A stretch of DNA of 64,000 nucleotides from Flavobacterium tegetincola DSM 22377 (GCF_000425485.1 NZ_KE384389.1:28992-92991), one strand, 5' to 3'; numbered from the stretch's first letter, positions 25,333 through 35,453 are shown. Numbers and translations are program-made. Notes: generated from the letters alone by a model not told the origin.

Positions 25333-28300
25333 ATGCAAAAAAATCTACTTTTTCGGGGCAGGACGGGCTATATGCCGTTCTCCCTACTACAATTGTTGTT
25401 ACTGTTCTGGTTATCAATAAGTTCTGCTCAAAGTGTTCCGGTCAGCGGAACAGTATTCGATGCGCAAGGTACCTTACCTGGCGTGAATGTAAAACTCAAA
25501 AACAAAACTTTAGGTACTACAACTGATGCGAATGGTACCTTTCAAATTATTGCTTCACCGGAAGATACTTTGGTGTTTTCTAGCATTGGTTATGTTACAA
25601 TCACTACTAAAGTAGGACAACAAACAACGCTGAAAATCATCATGCAATCCGACAAAACTACACTGGAAGAAGTGTTTGTGAATGCCGGCTACTACAAAGT
25701 AAAAGACAAAGAACGCACAGGTAGCATTGCCAAGATTACGGCAAAAGAAATCGAAACCCAACCCGTGACGAATTTTCTTGCCACGATGCAAGGCAGGATG
25801 GCGGGGGTGAATATTACACAAAATACAGGTGTTGCAGGAGGAGGCTTTAACATTCAAATACGCGGTATTAACAGTTTGCGCAACGAGGGCAATGCCCCTT
25901 TATACGTAATTGACGGCGTGCCGTATGCCTCCGACCCGATTGGTTCGGGCAGTTCGGCGAGCATTATGCCTGCATTAACGAGTCCGCTGAACAACATTAA
26001 CCCCGCCGACATTGAAAGTATTGAGATCTTAAAAGATGCTGATGCCACGGCAATATATGGTTCGCGAGGCGCCAATGGTGTAGTACTGGTTTCTACCAAA
26101 AAGGGAAAGAAAGGCGCGACGCGCTACAGCGCCAAGTTCTCACAAGGTTATGCACAAGTGGGTCATTATATGAAGATGCTCAATACCCAGCAGTATGTGG
26201 CGATGCGGAAAGAAGCCTTTGCCAATGACGGCATTACGGAGTATCCTGAAAGTGCTTATGACGTAAATGGTACATGGGATGCCAACAGATATACCGATTG
26301 GCAACGGGAACTGCTGGGGGGTACGGCAAAGATCACCAATATCAATGCCTCGGTTTCGGGAGGATCGGAGCGTACGCAGTTTTTGCTAAGCACCAATTAC
26401 GGCTCCGAAACAACGGTGTTTCCTGGAGACTTTGGCTACAAAAAAGCAAACCTGCACTTCAATACCAATCACGAATCGGAAGACGGAAAGTTTCGCATGA
26501 GTTTGACGGGGAGCTACACGGTGCAGGACAACAACCAACCGAGTACCGACTTATCCATAGAAGCGTGGATCTTGCCTCCCAATGCACCCGCGTTGTATGA
26601 TGAAGCAGGGAACTTGAACTGGGAAAACAATACTTTTGAAAACCCGTTGCGAAATTTAAATGGGCTTTCTATTGCGGAAACCCATGATTTGATTGTGAAT
26701 GGTATTTTGTCCTATGCGCTGCTCCCTACCTTGGAGTTAAAAAGTAATATGGGTTTTACCGACCTCAGTCACTATGAAAGCAGCACGTATCCTTCTACCA
26801 TCTACAATCCTGCTTATGGAGTAGGCAGTGATAGCTCGCTGAACTTTTACACCAATACGGCACGACAGTCGTGGATCATAGAACCCCAATTGCACTGGAA
26901 ACCCACTACGGGCACCTTAAAAACAGATGTACTGTTGGGCAGCACCTTTCAAAGCCAAAACAACCGCTTGCAAGGGATGATGGCATCGGGATTTACAAGC
27001 AACAGCATGATTTATAACCCTGTTGCCGCCACCACCTTGCGGGTCACTGCCTTTGATGAGTCCGAATACCATTACCAATCTGTTTTTGGTCGTGTTAATT
27101 TAAATTGGGAAGACCGTTATATCGTGAACCTTACGGGACGTCGTGATGGATCGAGTCGCTTTGGCCCTGGAAAACAGTTTGCCTATTTTGGAGCCGTAGG
27201 TGCCGCATGGCTCTTTAGTAATGAAAACGGATTGAAAGATCAGTCTGTTTTAAGTTTTGGTAAATTGAGAGCCAGTTACGGTACAACAGGAAGTGATCAA
27301 ATAGGAAACTACCAGTTTTTAAACACTTACACTCCTGCCACCACGCAATACCAAGGTACTGTAGGATTGCAGCCTACGCGACTCTACAATGCTGATTTTG
27401 GTTGGGAAACCAATAAAAAAATGGAAGTAGCAATCGAATTGGGCCTTCTGAAAGACCGGATCTTTCTTACCACCGCTTGGTATAAAAACAGGTCGTCCAA
27501 CCAATTGGTTGGCGTGCCCTTGCCAGGAACTACTGGGTTTGCTACGCTACAAGCCAACTTGGATGCCACTGTAGAGAACAAAGGACTGGAAGTAACACTG
27601 CGAACGGAAAACATAAGAACTACCGACTTTAGCTGGACTACAAGTTTCAACTTTTCTAGCGCTACAAATACCTTAAAATCGTTTCCCAATCTCGAAGGTT
27701 CAACCTTTGCTAATAAATACATCGTAGGACAGCCTTTGAACATTATAAAAGTATTTCATGCTACAGGCGTAGATCCTGAAACGGGTATCTACACGTTTGA
27801 GGATGTAAACGGCGACGGGATTATTACGGCACCCGAAGATCAGCAGTTTGTAAAGGACCTCAACCCTTCCTACTTTGGTGGACTTCAGAACCAATTGCGT
27901 TACAAAAACTGGCAATTGGATTTCAGTTTTCAGTTTGTCAAACAAGAGCAGCTGAGTATTCCCGAAGCCTTTGGACTGCCAGGAGCCGTGTCTAATCAAG
28001 ACGTTTCGGTATTGGACCATTGGCAGCAACCGGGGGATAAGACTCCCAAACAAATTTATACTACAGGTGCCAACGGAGTTGCAGAAGCGGCCTTTTACAA
28101 TTATACGGCTAGTGATGCAGTAATTAAAGACGCTTCCTACATCCGCTTAAAAAACGTGTCCTTGCGCTTTGAATTTCCGAAGAGTTGGTTTGGAAAAGTA
28201 GGTTGTCGTGCTTCACTGGAAGGGCAAAACCTACTGACCTTTACAAAATTCAAAGGCATGGATCCTGAACAAATAGGTGTTGGGCAGTTGCCTCCGTTGC

Positions 28301-28335
28301 GTGTGATTACCGCTGGATTACAGTTTAATTTTTAA
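25333..28335 (+). CDS. SusC/RagA family TonB-dependent outer membrane transporter
   Basis: The 1000-residue protein has a signal peptide ending near SSAQS, then a carboxypeptidase-regulatory-like domain (about residues 37-115, SGTVFDAQGTLPGVNVKLKN). A plug follows (about 120-240, with TGSIAKITAKEIETQPVTNF and the SusC hallmark YVIDGVPYASDP), then the beta barrel to a terminal LQFNF. It imports a substrate bound by the SusD partner using TonB energy. The gene is visibly richer in G+C than its neighbours. An alternative start lies at 25372. It is first in an operon with SusD and an S9 peptidase, so the substrate may be a peptide; that is inference. Confidence 0.93.
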   Translation: MQKNLLFRGRTGYMPFSLLQLLLLFWLSISSAQSVPVSGTVFDAQGTLPGVNVKLKNKTLGTTTDANGTFQIIASPEDTLVFSSIGYVTITTKVGQQTTLKIIMQSDKTTLEEVFVNAGYYKVKDKERTGSIAKITAKEIETQPVTNFLATMQGRMAGVNITQNTGVAGGGFNIQIRGINSLRNEGNAPLYVIDGVPYASDPIGSGSSASIMPALTSPLNNINPADIESIEILKDADATAIYGSRGANGVVLVSTKKGKKGATRYSAKFSQGYAQVGHYMKMLNTQQYVAMRKEAFANDGITEYPESAYDVNGTWDANRYTDWQRELLGGTAKITNINASVSGGSERTQFLLSTNYGSETTVFPGDFGYKKANLHFNTNHESEDGKFRMSLTGSYTVQDNNQPSTDLSIEAWILPPNAPALYDEAGNLNWENNTFENPLRNLNGLSIAETHDLIVNGILSYALLPTLELKSNMGFTDLSHYESSTYPSTIYNPAYGVGSDSSLNFYTNTARQSWIIEPQLHWKPTTGTLKTDVLLGSTFQSQNNRLQGMMASGFTSNSMIYNPVAATTLRVTAFDESEYHYQSVFGRVNLNWEDRYIVNLTGRRDGSSRFGPGKQFAYFGAVGAAWLFSNENGLKDQSVLSFGKLRASYGTTGSDQIGNYQFLNTYTPATTQYQGTVGLQPTRLYNADFGWETNKKMEVAIELGLLKDRIFLTTAWYKNRSSNQLVGVPLPGTTGFATLQANLDATVENKGLEVTLRTENIRTTDFSWTTSFNFSSATNTLKSFPNLEGSTFANKYIVGQPLNIIKVFHATGVDPETGIYTFEDVNGDGIITAPEDQQFVKDLNPSYFGGLQNQLRYKNWQLDFSFQFVKQEQLSIPEAFGLPGAVSNQDVSVLDHWQQPGDKTPKQIYTTGANGVAEAAFYNYTASDAVIKDASYIRLKNVSLRFEFPKSWFGKVGCRASLEGQNLLTFTKFKGMDPEQIGVGQLPPLRVITAGLQFNF

Positions 28336-28347
28336 TACTTAGAACAG

Positions 28348-29766
28348 ATGAAAAAATTTATAAAAAACAGATTAGAAAGTACAGTACCTCTATATATGAT
28401 CGTACTGATCGGAAGCGTTTGGTTGCTTAGTTTGCTGAGCAGTTGCGATAGTTTTACCGAAACGAGTATGCCCGTAACGGAAATGAATGAAAATGCTGTA
28501 TTTGAAGACCCTGCGACCGCCACTGCTGCTTTGACTAACGTGTATGCGCAAGTGCGCGATGCGGGATTGCTTACTGGAAAATCGACAGGAATGTCAAAAA
28601 TGATGGGGCTTTACAGCGACGAACTTTCATTTTGGGGTGCTAGTAATGATGATAGTGATAAGTATTACAAAAATACCTTAGTACCCACTACAGGTATGCT
28701 ACGAGAGTGGTGGAACGCCACGTATACGCAAATATATGCCGTTAACTCCGTATTGGAAGGATTGCAAGGATCGGATGCCTTGGAACAAGAATTGAAGCAC
28801 CAATTAATGGGCGAAGCGAAAGTACTGAGGGCTTTTCTACACTTTAACTTGATTCAGATTTATGGTGCTGTGCCGTACATTACCACGACAGATTATACGG
28901 TGAACAGTAAAGTAAAACGTGTAGCAGAAGCAGAAGTAATGGATCACATCATTGCAGAACTTGAGGAGGCAAGTGATTTATTAAATATTGCTTACCCTTC
29001 AGAAGAAAGGGTTCGTATCAATAGGTATGTAGCGCAAGCACTGCTGGCAAGAGTATACTTGTATAATGGCAATTGGGGGGAGGCTTCCAACAGTGCCTCA
29101 GCTGTACTCAATGCTACAGATACTTACAGTAGTTCGACTACACTCGCAAGCACTTTTTTGAAAGAAAGCACGGCTACTATCTGGCAATTTAGTCCGCGTA
29201 CGGCCACACGAAACACGGATGAAGGTGCTACTTTTATATTTAATTCAGGACCACCGCCACAAGTTGCCCTAAGCGAATCTTTAGTATTGGCATTTGAAGC
29301 TGGTGATTTGAGGAAGGAAAACTGGATCAAAGCTGTGACGGATGGAACGAGTACTTGGTATCATGCGAACAAGTATAAAAAAGTTGGTAACAGCACGCCG
29401 CAACAAGAATACTCGATTGTATTGCGGTTATCAGAACAATACCTTATTCGCAGTGAAGCCCGAGCGCAACAAGGAGAACTCATTGGTGCAAAAGAAGATT
29501 TAAATGTGGTACGCCTGCTTGCTGGACTTCCTTCCACAACTGCACAATCGAAAGCAGAAATCCTAAGTGCACTTATACAGGAGCGGCGTGTGGAGTTGTT
29601 TACGGAATATGGTCACCGCTTTTTTGATTTGAAAAGAAACGGTCTGCTCGATGCTGTGTTAAGCACTACTAAAGCTTCCTGGAATACTACGGATGCATTT
29701 CTTCCATTGCCTCAAGAAGAGTTGCTATTAAATTCAAACTTACTGCCTCAAAATCCCGGTTACTAA
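28348..29766 (+). CDS. SusD/RagB family substrate-binding lipoprotein
   Basis: The 472-residue surface lipoprotein has a signal peptide with lipobox LLSSC (about residue 33). The body is the helical TPR-like fold of SusD proteins (for example GEAKVLRAFLHFNLIQIYG). The C-terminal RagB/SusD signature reads LIQERRVELFTEYGHRFFDL, then AFLPLPQEELLLNSNL. It starts 12 bp after SusC and its stop overlaps the next start (TAATG). It forms the lid of the SusC transporter. Confidence 0.93.
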   Translation: MKKFIKNRLESTVPLYMIVLIGSVWLLSLLSSCDSFTETSMPVTEMNENAVFEDPATATAALTNVYAQVRDAGLLTGKSTGMSKMMGLYSDELSFWGASNDDSDKYYKNTLVPTTGMLREWWNATYTQIYAVNSVLEGLQGSDALEQELKHQLMGEAKVLRAFLHFNLIQIYGAVPYITTTDYTVNSKVKRVAEAEVMDHIIAELEEASDLLNIAYPSEERVRINRYVAQALLARVYLYNGNWGEASNSASAVLNATDTYSSSTTLASTFLKESTATIWQFSPRTATRNTDEGATFIFNSGPPPQVALSESLVLAFEAGDLRKENWIKAVTDGTSTWYHANKYKKVGNSTPQQEYSIVLRLSEQYLIRSEARAQQGELIGAKEDLNVVRLLAGLPSTTAQSKAEILSALIQERRVELFTEYGHRFFDLKRNGLLDAVLSTTKASWNTTDAFLPLPQEELLLNSNLLPQNPGY

Positions 29767-32357
29767 TGCAAATCTCTAACTTGAACATCGTATATCATCG
29801 CTTTCTGCTCCTCTTGACTGTTGGAACTTTTTCGTATGTTCAGGCGCAGGAAGTACCACGTAGAATACCTACTCCAGAAGATTATTCGCAGTGGACTATG
29901 GTGAACACACAAATGATGGATGCCAGTGGTGAATGGTTGCTATACCGCTTATCAGGAGCACTGAGCGATACTCTTTTTGCACAGTCGACGGTAGGAAAAA
30001 AGCGCTATACTTTTCCGGAGGCCAAAAAAGGTTTGTTTGTGAAAGATACCCATTTGGTTGTGCAGCTCAGCGAAGAGGTATATCTCATTGATTTAAAAAA
30101 AGATAAAAAACAAACTTTTAGAAATGTGGACCAATTTGATGTAGCGGGAACTAGCTTAGTTTTCTTACTTTCGACCGGAAATGCTAAGACTCTGGAATTA
30201 CGAAGTTGCAGCGGAGCACTATTATACTCTGTAGCAAACGCAAGTTCCTACAAGATAAATCCGAAAACATCTGATGTTGTTGTTATTATCGAAAAACAAG
30301 GGCAATCAAAGTTAATTGTGCTCCATAGGAAAGGAAACCATTTTGTAGAACTACCTGTAAAAAAACAATTCACGAGAATTGTTCAGCTCATTTGGTCATC
30401 GAATGGCACACAACTTGCTTTTTTGGAAGAAACAAGTATGGGAATGCTGCTGTATCATTACAACATTCAATCCGAAGCGCTTACATCATTACAAACACTG
30501 CAACGTCCTTTAGAAAGCTTACGTATTCCTGCACACACGGCTATAGAATTTTCATTGGATGGAAAACAGATATTTTTTAAAGCAAGATACCGAACAGCAC
30601 TTGCTAAAAATCCTGAAAATGCTGTGCAGGTATGGAATGCCGGAGATAAATGGATTTATCCCGCAGAACAAATGGTCATGGGATTTTCTCGCAGTTTGCA
30701 CCTGATGATGTGGAATATACTAACGGATCAATACTTGGAGATTACCGATCCTAAATTACCGAAGGCGATTGTTACCGCTGATGCAAAATGGGCTATTTTG
30801 CATAACCCCAAAACCCATGAACCTCAATTTAAGGCAAATGCCGATGTAGATCTATCTCTCATGGAGTTGAAAACAGGAAAACTTAGCCGTTTCTTGCTTG
30901 AGCAGTTGGGGAGTGAAGTCCAATTCTATCCGACTCCAGAAGGAAAAAACATTGTTTATTTCAGAAAGGGGGTGTGGTATATCTACAACTTAGAACTAGC
31001 AGAACATCATTTATTGACCGATGTCATTGGTATTTCTGCAGACGACAAAAATCATTCTGTTGCGCTAGGACAATCTGTAGGCTGTGCAGGATGGACTGCG
31101 GATGGAAAAGCAGTGCTCCTTTTTGATGCATTTGATATTTGGGAAGTTGCCTTAAATGGAACGAGAGTAACCCAGTTGACCCATGGTAGGCAAACGGGTA
31201 GTGTGTACCGGATACTAAAAGCGGAACAAACCGACTTGGGTTCTGAATACAGAATGGCAGTATTGCCTATTTACGACCTAAAAAATGGTTTACTCCTTCA
31301 TGGACGCAGTGCTGACTACAGCACGAATGGTTTATATTTCTGGAATAAAGGCTTGAAAAACGTAGCGGTCTATGAAGACCAAAAAAAAATATACGGCATT
31401 GTAAGAAAAGGCAAAAATACTGCTTGGATCTCAGAAAGTTATGCAATTCCACCACAGGTGATGGTAAGCAAAGCGCATGCAAAAGCAAAAACTATTGCTG
31501 TAAGTAATAAACAGGAAAACCATTTTGCTCCTAGAAGATTGGAAGTAATTACCTATCAATCAAATACAGGAGCAGAACTTCGAGGACTATTATACTTTCC
31601 TTACGGTTTTAAAGAAGGCAAAAAATACCCGATGATTACCTACATTTATGAGCAGCAATCGAATGCCATCCACGAGCACTTATTACCATCCAATTCGACC
31701 TCTGAAGAAGGGTTTAATGTCACTCATTACCTTTCAAAAGGCTACTTTGTATTGCTTCCCGATATTGCTTATGAAACGGATTTAGCAGGTAAATCTGCAA
31801 CTATATGTGTCGAAAATGCGGTAGCGGCTGCACTGAAAATAGCTCCAATCGATCCACAAAAAATGGGTCTTATTGGACATTCTTTCGGCGGTTATGAAAC
31901 CTGTTTTATCATCACGCAAAGTACCACTTTTGCTTGTGCAGTGGCAGGGTCTGCTATAACTGATTTTACAAGTACTGCCTTATCTGTATATCGAAATCTT
32001 AAAGTGCCCAACATTTTTAGAGTTGAAGAATCTCAATCGCGAATAAGTCAATCGGTTACTCAAAATAAAGAGGCTTATATAATTAATTCGCCTATCTATT
32101 ATGTGAAACAAGTGGAAACGCCTTTATTATCTTGGACTGGACTGGAAGATAGCCAAGTGGAAGCTACTCAAAGTATGGAGCTCTATATGGCGATGCGTCG
32201 TGAAAGAAAGAAGCACATCCTACTTAACTATCCTAAAGAAGGGCATGGACTGACCGACATAGGAATGATTGCTGACTTAACGAATAAAATTGAAGGTTGG
32301 TTTGATCACTACTTAAAAGATGTACCCGAAGAAACATGGATGCATCCAAAGCAATAG
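29766..32357 (+). CDS. secreted S9 family (prolyl oligopeptidase-like) serine peptidase
   Basis: The 863-residue protein has a signal peptide (about residues 1-27, ending VQA), an N-terminal beta-propeller-like region (about 30-600) and a C-terminal alpha/beta hydrolase. The catalytic serine is in LIGHSFGGYE, an Asp in GLEDSQVEATQS and a His in EGHGLTD. It should cleave oligopeptides in the periplasm or at the surface. Coupling to SusC/SusD (1-bp overlap) suggests that it trims peptides taken up by the transporter. A terminator follows. Confidence 0.88.
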   Translation: MQISNLNIVYHRFLLLLTVGTFSYVQAQEVPRRIPTPEDYSQWTMVNTQMMDASGEWLLYRLSGALSDTLFAQSTVGKKRYTFPEAKKGLFVKDTHLVVQLSEEVYLIDLKKDKKQTFRNVDQFDVAGTSLVFLLSTGNAKTLELRSCSGALLYSVANASSYKINPKTSDVVVIIEKQGQSKLIVLHRKGNHFVELPVKKQFTRIVQLIWSSNGTQLAFLEETSMGMLLYHYNIQSEALTSLQTLQRPLESLRIPAHTAIEFSLDGKQIFFKARYRTALAKNPENAVQVWNAGDKWIYPAEQMVMGFSRSLHLMMWNILTDQYLEITDPKLPKAIVTADAKWAILHNPKTHEPQFKANADVDLSLMELKTGKLSRFLLEQLGSEVQFYPTPEGKNIVYFRKGVWYIYNLELAEHHLLTDVIGISADDKNHSVALGQSVGCAGWTADGKAVLLFDAFDIWEVALNGTRVTQLTHGRQTGSVYRILKAEQTDLGSEYRMAVLPIYDLKNGLLLHGRSADYSTNGLYFWNKGLKNVAVYEDQKKIYGIVRKGKNTAWISESYAIPPQVMVSKAHAKAKTIAVSNKQENHFAPRRLEVITYQSNTGAELRGLLYFPYGFKEGKKYPMITYIYEQQSNAIHEHLLPSNSTSEEGFNVTHYLSKGYFVLLPDIAYETDLAGKSATICVENAVAAALKIAPIDPQKMGLIGHSFGGYETCFIITQSTTFACAVAGSAITDFTSTALSVYRNLKVPNIFRVEESQSRISQSVTQNKEAYIINSPIYYVKQVETPLLSWTGLEDSQVEATQSMELYMAMRRERKKHILLNYPKEGHGLTDIGMIADLTNKIEGWFDHYLKDVPEETWMHPKQ

Positions 32358-32369
32358 AAAAAAATAAAC

Positions 32370-32393
32370 AATGCAGTCTGATAAGACTGCATT
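32370..32393 (+). terminator. terminator of the SusCD-peptidase operon
   Basis: A perfect hairpin AATGCAGTCT-GATA-AGACTGCATT is followed by GCTTTTTTAAA, directly after the peptidase stop codon. It closes the rightward operon, and the leftward DUF6520-like gene ends 14 bp further on. Confidence 0.85.
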
Positions 32394-32406
32394 GCTTTTT
32401 TAAAAA

Positions 32407-32688
32407 TTATGGTCTGTACAATGCAATTGTACAATTTCCATCTTCGTCTTTTTCCCAAAGACGTGGATTAGCGGGATTTTGACTTACTCGACAAAAAGTA
32501 CCACTAACGGTTACTGAACAACTTTGGTTTTTCATTACACAAGGAATTGCAAGTTCACTATGCAACTCAAACGGTTGTGTAACAAAATCAGCTTGCTCTT
32601 TGGAACTGTTTGCTGTTCCGAAAGCACTTGTCAATGCTAGTACCATTAATAGCACTGGCATGATCACGGTTGAAAATTTAGTTTTCAT
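32407..32688 (-). CDS. small secreted four-cysteine protein, DUF6520-like
   Basis: The 93-residue protein has a signal peptide (about residues 1-24, MKTKFSTVIMPVLLMVLALT) and a mature part with four cysteines (C50, C57, C66, C86) that could form two disulfides. Size, signal peptide and cysteine pattern match DUF6520 proteins of Bacteroidetes, which I recall often lying beside MauE-type genes as here. Function unknown. It is followed upstream by the MauE gene on the same strand, so the two are probably expressed together. Confidence 0.7.
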   Translation of the reverse strand: MKTKFSTVIMPVLLMVLALTSAFGTANSSKEQADFVTQPFELHSELAIPCVMKNQSCSVTVSGTFCRVSQNPANPRLWEKDEDGNCTIALYRP

Positions 32689-32823
32689 AATATTAACTAT
32701 TAAAAATAATGCTTACTCTGTGAACAGGTTTTCAGCTTCCCCTGATACCGATCGGATATATTTTTGTACTGTGATATTCTTATTTTTAAATGAAGTCATT
32801 CCTTTTACATATCGATACGATAC

Positions 32824-34335
32824 TTACTTTTTTGGATTATAATACCTCGTAATTTTATCACCCAGGTCTGCTTCAGCCAAAAAAATTCCGGAGAGATAAT
32901 ACAACTTAGTGCCCTCAACTATAAAGGAATCCATGTTTTGATTTTTAACTTTTTCTAGATACATACTGGCGCGATATTGCTTTGTGTTCAAGTCGTAGAT
33001 ATCTATGATACTCGCAGTTTTAAGTTTGTCCGATCTATCCCACTTACCAAGTCTTTCTGATTGAACAAAAATTAAATTAGCATAAACTGCCGCTTTTTTA
33101 TTGATTACCAGAGGAGGCTGATCAAAAGTTCGTTCCCCATTTTTCAATTGTTTTATTGAAATCTGTGCTCGGCTCACTGTATCAATCGTTTGTATAGAAT
33201 ATGGATCTTGTAGGTTATTATCTGTTGTCACTATTTCATTTCGGTACGTATAGATGTAATGCACTTTTTTTTGATGATTGTTATAAAGCAAAATACCATC
33301 TGTATCAAAAAAAGGTACCTCTTGTTTAACCAGTATCTTAGGATTGAGGTACTTTTTGACGCTGTTCTCAATACTAAAAACACCCAGAACATTCGATTCA
33401 AACCTGTTACTAAACTGCCGAAAAACTACCTTCACAGAATCTTGAGGCACCGTTAATGTAAATTGAGTACTAATCCCTGCTTGCCATTTTGTTTTCCAGT
33501 TTGACACTGATCCTTTATAAATACAAGGAACACTCCCATCCATTAAATAAAAATAATGGCCGACTATATTTAATTTTAGTGATTGGTACTTGCTTAGAAT
33601 TGTATCAAGTTGGATTTGATGACGTTTTTTTAAATGTAAAGATTTTGTAAACGAAAGTACTGTAAGTGGTGAAGTAAAATTTCCTAAATAAAGAGAATCA
33701 GAATTCACTCCTGCAAAATAATATGAATTTACTTCTAAATCGATTATGCGGTCTGCTACATGAACAGGCATTGGGAATTGTCTTATGAAATCGTTTTGTT
33801 CACTTACCTTTTTTTCAGAGTTTAAAAAGAGTCCCCAAACGAAGGCTATTGTTAAAGTGGTGCTTACTAAAAGAAAAGCACCTGTTTGTACTGGCGTTAA
33901 TAAAGCTAGAGATCTACTTTTACTTTTGGAAATTAATAAACCTAAAAGTGCGAGAGTTACAAAAGCTGAATTAAATAAAAGGTGTGTATTCCAGTCCATC
34001 TTTTCAAGAATCCCACCACATGAGCACGGAATAAAACTGCTAAAATTTAGAATGATTAGTATGTAGGCTGTAAAAGATACCATTAAAAGATATCCTGAAA
34101 ATAGTCCAGCTATTTGTGTTCGTGGCAATAATAAAAATACAACAATTACAATTTCGATTAAAGGTACAACTATGCTAAGGGTTCCAGCATAAGAAGTGAG
34201 TACAGGTGATTGTCCTAACTGCATACTGAATTTTTCATGCTCCATCAATTTTATAGCTGCTGCGTAGGTAAATAATATTATATAAGAATAATAAATCAAT
34301 CGAAGTATACTATTTTGTATTTTTGTTAAATTCAT
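32824..34335 (-). CDS. MauE/DoxX-like redox membrane protein with large C-terminal domain
   Basis: The 503-residue protein has four to five membrane helices in its first 170 residues, with the motif FIPCSCGG, the cysteine pair typical of MauE-type proteins. MauE is required for disulfide maturation of methylamine dehydrogenase. The remaining 330 residues (about 175-503), probably outside the cytoplasm, are beta rich and contain repeated Tyr/Asp-rich strands, possibly a propeller. The neighbouring four-cysteine protein is a natural substrate candidate. The long C-terminal extension is unlike MauE itself. 135 bp separate it from the DUF6520-like gene. Confidence 0.7.
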   Translation of the reverse strand: MNLTKIQNSILRLIYYSYIILFTYAAAIKLMEHEKFSMQLGQSPVLTSYAGTLSIVVPLIEIVIVVFLLLPRTQIAGLFSGYLLMVSFTAYILIILNFSSFIPCSCGGILEKMDWNTHLLFNSAFVTLALLGLLISKSKSRSLALLTPVQTGAFLLVSTTLTIAFVWGLFLNSEKKVSEQNDFIRQFPMPVHVADRIIDLEVNSYYFAGVNSDSLYLGNFTSPLTVLSFTKSLHLKKRHQIQLDTILSKYQSLKLNIVGHYFYLMDGSVPCIYKGSVSNWKTKWQAGISTQFTLTVPQDSVKVVFRQFSNRFESNVLGVFSIENSVKKYLNPKILVKQEVPFFDTDGILLYNNHQKKVHYIYTYRNEIVTTDNNLQDPYSIQTIDTVSRAQISIKQLKNGERTFDQPPLVINKKAAVYANLIFVQSERLGKWDRSDKLKTASIIDIYDLNTKQYRASMYLEKVKNQNMDSFIVEGTKLYYLSGIFLAEADLGDKITRYYNPKK

Positions 34336-34456
34336 GACTTTACTTTTTTATTAAATCTCCATTTCAATACCTTAATTGTTAAGTGTAAAGTTCTGTTATT
34401 CAATTGAGTGTGTTGTCATAATTTCGGGAAATCCTATTATTCAATTTCGGAGTTCC

Positions 34457-35344
34457 TTATTTCATTGGTTCTTTTCGTGTGATTTTCGTTGGATTACAGT
34501 TGTATTTTTTAAGAAATGCTTTATAGAAAGTTGTATAATTAGGATATCCACTCTCATATGCTATTGAGACGAAAGACATATTTGTCTGCTCGATTAATGT
34601 ATAAGCCAATTTTAACCTCTCGTCAGTATATAATTTATAAATGCTAGTCTGATATTTTTTTCTAAAGTCTTCCTTAATTTTGAATTCATTTATATTCAAT
34701 CGCTCTGCGAATTCCTTTGTTGTAGGTAAGGGCATTCTGAGATTGGTCATTATGTACTCGTAAATTGCTGCTATCTTTAATTCGTCCTTATTCTTATCTA
34801 TCACAAAATTTGATTGCCTTGTTTGCTCTAGCAAGTTTGAAACAGTACTTATCACTACGATATTACTTGGAAAAAGCTTTTCCACCGTGCAAAAAAAATG
34901 AATTTTTTGGTTCAGATTCCCTACAAATGTCAATTTAATTTTATTTGCTGTATTTCGTTTTCCATTGCGCCTATTCTGTAATTTATCATATACTTTTTTA
35001 GACTCCTTAGTTATTATGTCGTAAAAATCCATTTGTATTAAAAAATCTTCCTTGTAATCTAATTGCTCTGCTAAGAGTTGATTAAAGCTTTGAATTATGG
35101 AACGATCTTTCAGAATTATAAGTGGCTGTAAGAATTTTTTTATAATGTATTTGGGTGCATCATTTCCTAGAGTTTGGAATAGTTGATCAATTTGCTCTGC
35201 CAACTCATTTAGAATAGCAGCCACTTGATCTAGCTCGTCCTCCTTTTTTGACTTAATTAAGCGTAACGAAAAGTTACCAGCTGCCATTTCAAAAAGCATT
35301 TCATAGATATCTCTTACCCTCTTGTAGTTTACTTGATTATTCAT
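34457..35344 (-). CDS. AraC-family transcriptional regulator
   Basis: The 295-residue protein has no signal peptide or membrane helix. The N-terminal part (about residues 5-60) resembles a HAMP-like helical pair, and a middle sensory region follows (about 80-175). The AraC HTH domain lies at about 205-292, ending in ISYESGYPNYTTFY-like sequence (IAYESGYPNYTTFYKAFLKK). Lying directly upstream of the MauE gene on the same strand, it is the likely regulator of this cargo block. A perfect 40-bp palindrome lies 70-109 bp upstream of its start. Confidence 0.85.
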   Translation of the reverse strand: MNNQVNYKRVRDIYEMLFEMAAGNFSLRLIKSKKEDELDQVAAILNELAEQIDQLFQTLGNDAPKYIIKKFLQPLIILKDRSIIQSFNQLLAEQLDYKEDFLIQMDFYDIITKESKKVYDKLQNRRNGKRNTANKIKLTFVGNLNQKIHFFCTVEKLFPSNIVVISTVSNLLEQTRQSNFVIDKNKDELKIAAIYEYIMTNLRMPLPTTKEFAERLNINEFKIKEDFRKKYQTSIYKLYTDERLKLAYTLIEQTNMSFVSIAYESGYPNYTTFYKAFLKKYNCNPTKITRKEPMK

Positions 35345-35413
35345 AAAGTTATAATTGAAAAAAAGTGTCGAGGGAAGTCTGACAAATGTAGGTATCCACT
35401 ACAATGCTTACAA

Positions 35414-35453
35414 GAAATAGGAGGGTCAATTCACGAATTGACCCTCCTATTTC
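35414..35453. promoter_or_regulatory. perfect 40-bp palindrome with CAATTC-GAATTG core
   Basis: The 19-bp arms (35414-35432 and 35435-35453) are perfect complements with only AC between. The centre is CAATTCACGAATTG, the same core as in the paired operators at 3766-3801 and 5655-5689. It lies between the end of the integrase and the start of the AraC-type gene. It could act as integrase terminator (T-run weak) and as operator. Confidence 0.6.
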
